Source: Trichoplax sp. H2 (taxonomy: Eukaryota; Placozoa; Uniplacotomia; Trichoplacea). Taken from it: a stretch of 64,000 nt of DNA. The notes beneath the pieces were generated by a model that was given only the letters and a program-made list of their open reading frames with translations, was not told where the DNA came from and ran no database searches. Position numbers and translations under genes: made by a program. Where the stretch lies: assembly GCA_003344405.1 (NCBI GenBank), contig NOWV01000245.1, forward strand, positions 28,845 through 92,844. The letters run 5' to 3'. This document shows, piece after piece, positions 58,974 through 64,000 of this stretch (position 1 is its first letter; the number at the start of each line of letters is the position of its first letter).

Positions 58974-59490
58974 GTGATATATACCAATCACGAAATTCCA
59001 AATTTTAGAAAAATAAGGGCTTTATTGAATCTTATACAAAGATTAACTACACAGCTCTACTCTAGCCGAATACTACTTCTAAAGACTTCTACAACGAACT
59101 AACAGAATAATCTAAAGTTGCATGCTTTTATACTTTCCGTAGCATTCGCAGCTACAATCCGCATGGCAACCTTTTACCTTATTTTACACATAGTTAAATT
59201 ATTCTTAGTAAGACTATTCTACTGCGGACCATCATTAATCCAATATGGATACGACTACAGTACTTACGTAGACATTATTCACACCAGCCAAAGTACAATG
59301 AATTAACCATATCCTAATATATGATTTACAGTTCTATTTTTACCTACAGCCATATTAGTAACTCAACAGCTTACTGTATATAGTCATCTGTACTCTAGCA
59401 TAGAGTCTCTACCACTACAGTCTATAGTTACAGCTACCAAATATCTCTTAGGATAAATATCTACCGTACATTATACTACAGATGGCTAAC
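58974..59490 (+). other. Segment with strong C-over-G strand bias before the second gap
   Basis: From about 59030 to the gap the plus strand is rich in A and C and poor in G, unlike the sequence on either side. A 62-codon plus frame (59118-59306) has a hydrophobic run (MATFYLILHIVKLFLVRLF) without a family match. The bias recalls mitochondrial coding strands, but no mitochondrial protein is recognisable in any frame I tried. Confidence 0.4.
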
Positions 59491-59510
59491 NNNNNNNNNN
59501 NNNNNNNNNN
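59491..59510. other. Assembly gap, 20 N
   Basis: Placeholder run of N; the base after it begins repeat copy 59511-59730. Confidence 0.99.
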
Positions 59511-59730
59511 ATATATATAAACATATCCCGATGTATAGAATGTTTCAAAACTTATCTGATACGCCCGATTAAATTTCAACTTGTAATAACTTTCTATCAT
59601 TAGTACGTTTAAATGACAGTAAATATTACAATCTGCGACGCAATCATTATTATATTTTATGTATTCTTTTTATTCTTACTTGCTATGAGCAATAATTTAT
59701 TTATAACAAAGAATTCATTTCTACATCCTT
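59511..59730 (+). repeat. Direct repeat copy 2 (220 bp), starts at the gap edge
   Basis: Copy of 58754-58973. It starts at the first base after the N run and diverges after TCTACATCCTT. Confidence 0.93.
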
Positions 59731-59875
59731 TAGAATGATGGTGTGTTGTAACGAAAATACCCAATAGATCAGCCAAGCTTTTATCATAGGGTACAGAATA
59801 ATAAGTAGCAAATTTACACGTATAACCAATGTTGTCTACCACAGAAATCATGCCTAAGCGTTGTTTTAAGAGCAC
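59657..59875 (-). CDS. Unassigned frame, possible exon
   Basis: This 72-codon frame begins with a mixed-composition stretch (LGMISVVDNIGYTCKFATYY, then SLADLLGIFVTTHHHSK) that looks more protein-like than neighbouring AT-rich frames. Its C-terminal part runs into the gap-associated repeat. No family recognised. The protein-like part spans about 59735-59875; an exon there would need splice borders that I could not fix. Confidence 0.15.
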   Translation of the reverse strand: MLLKQRLGMISVVDNIGYTCKFATYYSVPYDKSLADLLGIFVTTHHHSKGCRNEFFVINKLLLIASKNKKNT

Positions 59876-60736
59876 CTTTCAGAGTTAAGTATTATGTATA
59901 GTGGTATCTAGCCTTTATTGCTCGTCATCCAACTGAATAAAGTGTATAAGCTATTACGGTTGTCCATAAAAGCAGCTAAGATGAAAAAGAATAAATACAA
60001 TTTTCTATAAACTGAATCAGAGAATTATTTTAGTGACCTTCCATCATTACAATAACCTAAATTATCAAATGGACATGCATTGAAACGGTTTAGTACCTTA
60101 ATATTGCTCAAACTTTGATCGAAAGGCAAACAAAACTGTAAACAAGAAATGACATTTTAATGACATAATACTGTAACACCGGTAGTAAAATAATTTGTTG
60201 ATCCATTTGGCACGAGGCGTAACTGTGCTAGTTTTACTGTAGAATCGTAAATAGTTAATCCTTATGAATGTAATGCAATTATGTTTGCGGCAATGTTATG
60301 CAATGTCTTTTTACATTGTTGGCTAAAATACAATAGCCCTTTCAAGGGTCAATTCTGATTGAAAAGTTTGCAGTGTATTATTAACATGCTAGTTGATCGC
60401 GGCATAGCTTGGCTAGGTATTGCCAAAATTAAATTATGACGGTCGTACGGAGCCACGATGTATCTAGTTAACTTAAGATATTAGGAAATTTTTCATTAAT
60501 AATATGGGGATATATGTGAACAAATTACCGAAAATGGTAAACTTTAAATCTATGGAGAAAGAATCTCAATAAACAGTAGCAATGTCACATCCTATAGAAA
60601 CATATAAACTCTGCTATGCTAATGTATCATCCTTTCTATTAAATAATGCATATTTTTGTCATTTTTATATAAAGATAAGATAGAACTATAATTATGGAAA
60701 TATATTAGCAATAAATATTAGTGCTTCTTGGAGTTC
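59876..60736. other. AT-rich spacer, no gene seen
   Basis: No supported feature in this interval. Confidence 0.5.
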
Positions 60737-60990
60737 GTTTATCAAATATTTAAAATTTTAATCTGATGGATATAGTCACAAAGTTTCACCATCTAGATTA
60801 ACTTCATAATGTCTATTGTACTTTTAGACTTATAAGTTCATCTATCAAAAAAATGGAAATATGATAAATATCGTATATGATTATGACGATTAGCAATTGT
60901 CGAGGTAATCAACTCGGAAAATTATACAAACGATATCGGGATTTAAATCTGCATTTATTTCATCTGCTTTTTCTAGCAGCCAACTCTATT
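60737..60990 (+). repeat. Direct repeat copy 1 (254 bp), left of the third gap
   Basis: Matches 61194-61447 at a fixed offset of 457 bases. Both copies keep a short open frame (MIMTIS...), but most coding-position differences between them would change amino acids, so there is no sign of protein constraint. Confidence 0.93.
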
Positions 60991-61173
60991 GTCACAGTAC
61001 GCCTTTACTAATTAAGTAACTGTAAATTAATGAATGCTTATGAATAGATAAGATAAGGTTATGTGCTATGTTTTAATGCGCTTGTAGCTGATAATAGGAT
61101 GGTAGAAATGAGATAAAAACAGAAGTTGTTAGCAGTTAATTTACTGTAGGTTTATAAGGTATGTTAATCTCTA

Positions 61174-61193
61174 NNNNNNNNNNNNNNNNNNNN
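61174..61193. other. Assembly gap, 20 N
   Basis: Placeholder run of N immediately before repeat copy 61194-61447. Confidence 0.99.
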
Positions 61194-61447
61194 GTTTATC
61201 AAATATTTAAAATTTTAATCTGATGGATATAGTCACAAAGTTTCACCATCTAGATTAACTTCATAATGTCTATTGTACTTTTAGACTTATAAGTTCATCT
61301 ATAGAAAAAATGGAAATATGATAAATATCGTATATGATTATGACGATTAGCCATTGTCGAAGTAATCAACTCGGAAAATTATACGAACGATATCGGGATT
61401 TAAATCTGCATTTACTTCATCTGATTTTTCTAGCAGCCAACTCTATT
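61194..61447 (+). repeat. Direct repeat copy 2 (254 bp), starts at the gap edge
   Basis: Copy of 60737-60990 beginning at the first base after the N run and ending at CCAACTCTATT, after which the two copies differ. Confidence 0.93.
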
Positions 61448-63845
61448 TACGAATATGCTAAACCGTTTTTATCCCACTTCTATAGACTGCTATACCACTC
61501 AATCGGTATATCGTCGTGATCCTGTACGAAAAGTACAATCAAGTCTAGAGCCTACTTTCTGATCAATAAATTGATTCGATGCTATTGCTTTTATTTAAAT
61601 ACTCGATAGCAAGTTGCGAAAATTGTTGACGGCGTTGCAGATATACAACCTTGGACTGCCTATGAGATAACCTATATCCAAATAGTGATTAAATCTGAGT
61701 TATAAATTGATAACACGGCAAGGAATATAATATATCCCTTTGACTGTACTGCTTTTTTAACTGATTCTTGCAAAGTATTGTAGTAAAAATAATTATGAAT
61801 TAGCGCCGCTGTTTTCTATAATCTATTCTAAAGAATTACAATTGTATCTATGTTATATTAGCTCGAGTAATGTTAGTTATTATTGATCGAATTATTGAAT
61901 TTGTATTGGTATTTCAACACAAATAACTAAAAATAAATGATATTCAGGCAATATCTACAATGGCAAGCCACGAGTCAGGTATTCAAAGTCCTAATTTATT
62001 TCATGTAAAGATGAATATTTAATGTGACTTCGATGCTTAATACTTATAGAGCCGAAAACGTCATAAATGTACAATTCCTAGCTAGAATGCTAGTTATAAT
62101 TGAATTAAGTTACTAAAATGACCGAACGTAAGGCTATTCTATTAATGAAATTAACTATAAATTAATAATCATGCACTAGAAGAAATTGATTAATTGTATC
62201 ATCATGGAAATTAGATGTAATTTAAAATACCGAATTGTATGAAAAAGTAATATCATAATGCACTGATTATTTTTTGCTTTATTTATTTTTAAGTCAATTT
62301 CTGGTCTATTTTATTTTTTCATCCTATAACACTTATCAATACAAAGGATTTCAAGTGCATAATAGTTAGGCTTTGAATGGATCATCCTGTAATTTTTTAA
62401 GAGTTCTAAACAAAATAAATTCCTTAAAATTAATAGTTATAATCATGAAACCAAACAATAGACAGGTGTATCTCATGAAACATTAGCCCTTATAGAAATT
62501 TCATAAGATTTAAATTGTTACGTAAGCCATTCTAGTTTTTGAGTATTAAAATTAATGTTTGTAGAATGAGAAGTATTTGTATATTATAGTAATATAATCA
62601 TGATATTTTCAGTGAAACACTATACAATATATAGTTTACTTAAAGAAGAAAAAATAAAAATCTTTAAATTTCTCTATTTAATTAAGCATTATATAGATAA
62701 CGACCATTTTTCTTAACGTTAGTTAAAGGGTTGATCTTAAAATAATAATTGCATATTTCTCTAACTTATTATTGAAATCAATGCATTATTTATATATCCG
62801 AAAGAATTTTTGAAAGTCTAGTGATGCTTTATAATTGTAATAATAAAAGATGCTTGATTTATTATAGTATCCGTAGCAGAGTGATGCAAAAGAAATTGCT
62901 AGTCCATTGAGTAAGTAATGCTATAATTGTATTTCTGAAGTAGGTATAAGATTGCTTTAACAATTGTCGAGTAAATTTAAGCTAGGGAGGAAGTAATGAG
63001 TTATATTACTTTCACTTCAATATAACAGCTACGAAAACGTATTTGCGGTGTTTGTTAATATGTTGATACTAGAAGAGAGCCTTGTCTTTAGAGAAATGGC
63101 TTTGAATTTTCGTTACTTTTGCACATTTTGTTAGTAGCAAAATGCTTAAATTGACGTTAAAATGCGTTATTTTTTAAAATCTGTGTGATCTAATTTCTGT
63201 TGTTAAACGAAGCATATATTGATAAGTTTTGTTACATCAGCTTATGCGATACATACTTTCTACCGTTATTTTCTATAGAAGTACCATTATAATGTATTAT
63301 CAAAACGATTTTATATTTTAATATAGTTGCTACTTTAAAGTAATTAAGTATTCAATTAATTTGCTTAGCCATAAAATGAAAGTATTCTAGTAGCGAGATA
63401 AGAAATAATGCTGCAATAAATATCTCGTATATTGCAGTCATAGGTTTAATAAATAGCAAAATTTCTATTAACTATATTAATTACTCACAATAACTTATCA
63501 GTTTCTTTGTCGTGTCAATTACTAAAATTTCGTTCAGCATTTTTATGAAGACAATGCCAAAGTACAATCTCGTAATTCGGATAGCTGGTCATTAATTGCA
63601 TATGCTTTTGTCAGGAAATGATTCTAGGTTCGTACCTATATCTACATTAGAAACTAAGGTGTTTTTGAAGTTCTAGATTAGGGCTATATTAATATGTTTC
63701 AATATTTAGCTAAGAAATACTGTTTAAAATGCAGACTTAGCAATTTCATTAGATTGCTGGTGACAGATATAAATAAGTTTCGTATTGTGGAAAGGATCAT
63801 TGCTATGATATGTAAAGTATTTATTATCAAGAAAGGTATGTGTTA
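61448..63845. other. AT-rich spacer, no gene seen
   Basis: Very AT-rich with only short chance frames. No exon, RNA gene or array recognised. Confidence 0.5.
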
Positions 63846-64000
63846 CGAGCTAGGAATAAAATAGCCCTAACTCGCAATAAGGATTGAGAGAGTTATTTCT
63901 ACCCTTTACTACTGTTGTTTGGAATAACAGACAATTGGTATTCCAAGGCATTTAGGGTTTAACGTAGGAAAACCTTCAAGAATTACTAGAAAATCACAAT
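63846..64000 (-). mobile_element. Interspersed palindromic repeat, copy B (cut by the window edge)
   Basis: Its reverse complement aligns with 47341-47493: shared blocks include TTTTCTAGTAA, GTTAAACCCTA, CCTTGGAATACCAA and TAGCTCG. The central palindrome is partly decayed here (right arm TGTTATTCCAA). The part equivalent to sequence before 47341 would lie beyond the window. Confidence 0.75.

Noticed and set aside
58974-59490. Mitochondrial insertion as a firm call
   Set aside because: The strand bias fits, but no mitochondrial protein or rRNA could be recognised in any frame, so it is left as a question.

Overview
The window is AT-rich nuclear DNA from an animal. Genes are split into many short exons with GT-AG introns, mostly about 70-700 bp, and the proteins are metazoan (cohesin SMC3, centrosomal CSPP1, TEX261, proteasome-assembly PAAF1, a rhodopsin-class GPCR, a C2H2 zinc-finger factor). 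Compact gene models, AT-rich spacers and early-animal-type proteins suggest a placozoan such as Trichoplax or Hoilungia. That assignment is inference. Three 20-N gaps mark this as a draft scaffold. Exon borders were placed by hand from splice signals, reading frame and remembered family similarity; no search was run.

Layout. 1-4021 (-): N-terminal half of SMC3, 16 exons, running off the left edge. 4120-5645: satellite-like block of TACTGTAC/GTACAGTA palindromes lying between the head-to-head genes SMC3 and CSPP1. 6755-12215 (+): CSPP1, 8 exons, complete and in frame; its second intron holds an 84-nt hairpin whose 5' arm resembles let-7. 13395-13558 (+): TATA box, CRE-like site and a candidate signal-anchor exon. 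13972-15177 (-): TEX261, five of about six exons, with a GC-AG intron and one splice acceptor that cannot be found. 16985-18648: GTAC-rich minisatellite, then a 235-bp direct-repeat pair. 18649-26423: long spacer with a 120-nt fold-back. 26424-27545 (+): intronless five-finger C2H2 protein with an eh1-like repression motif. 29650-30476: two-exon fragment of an ABCC-type ATP-binding domain beside a gap, between two 233-bp direct repeats. 35995-36580: diverged tandem repeat. 37732-40872 (+): PAAF1, 11 exons, complete. 48669-56411 (-): class A GPCR, two exons split by a 6.7-kb intron. 47341-47493 and 63846-64000: inverted copies of one interspersed palindromic repeat. 58754-61447: two more N gaps, each with a duplicated flank.

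The genes are unrelated housekeeping and receptor genes with independent transcription; no operon or gene cluster is visible. The most unusual material is non-coding: the GTAC satellite, the structured inverted repeats and the gap-associated duplications. The latter are most likely assembly artefacts.
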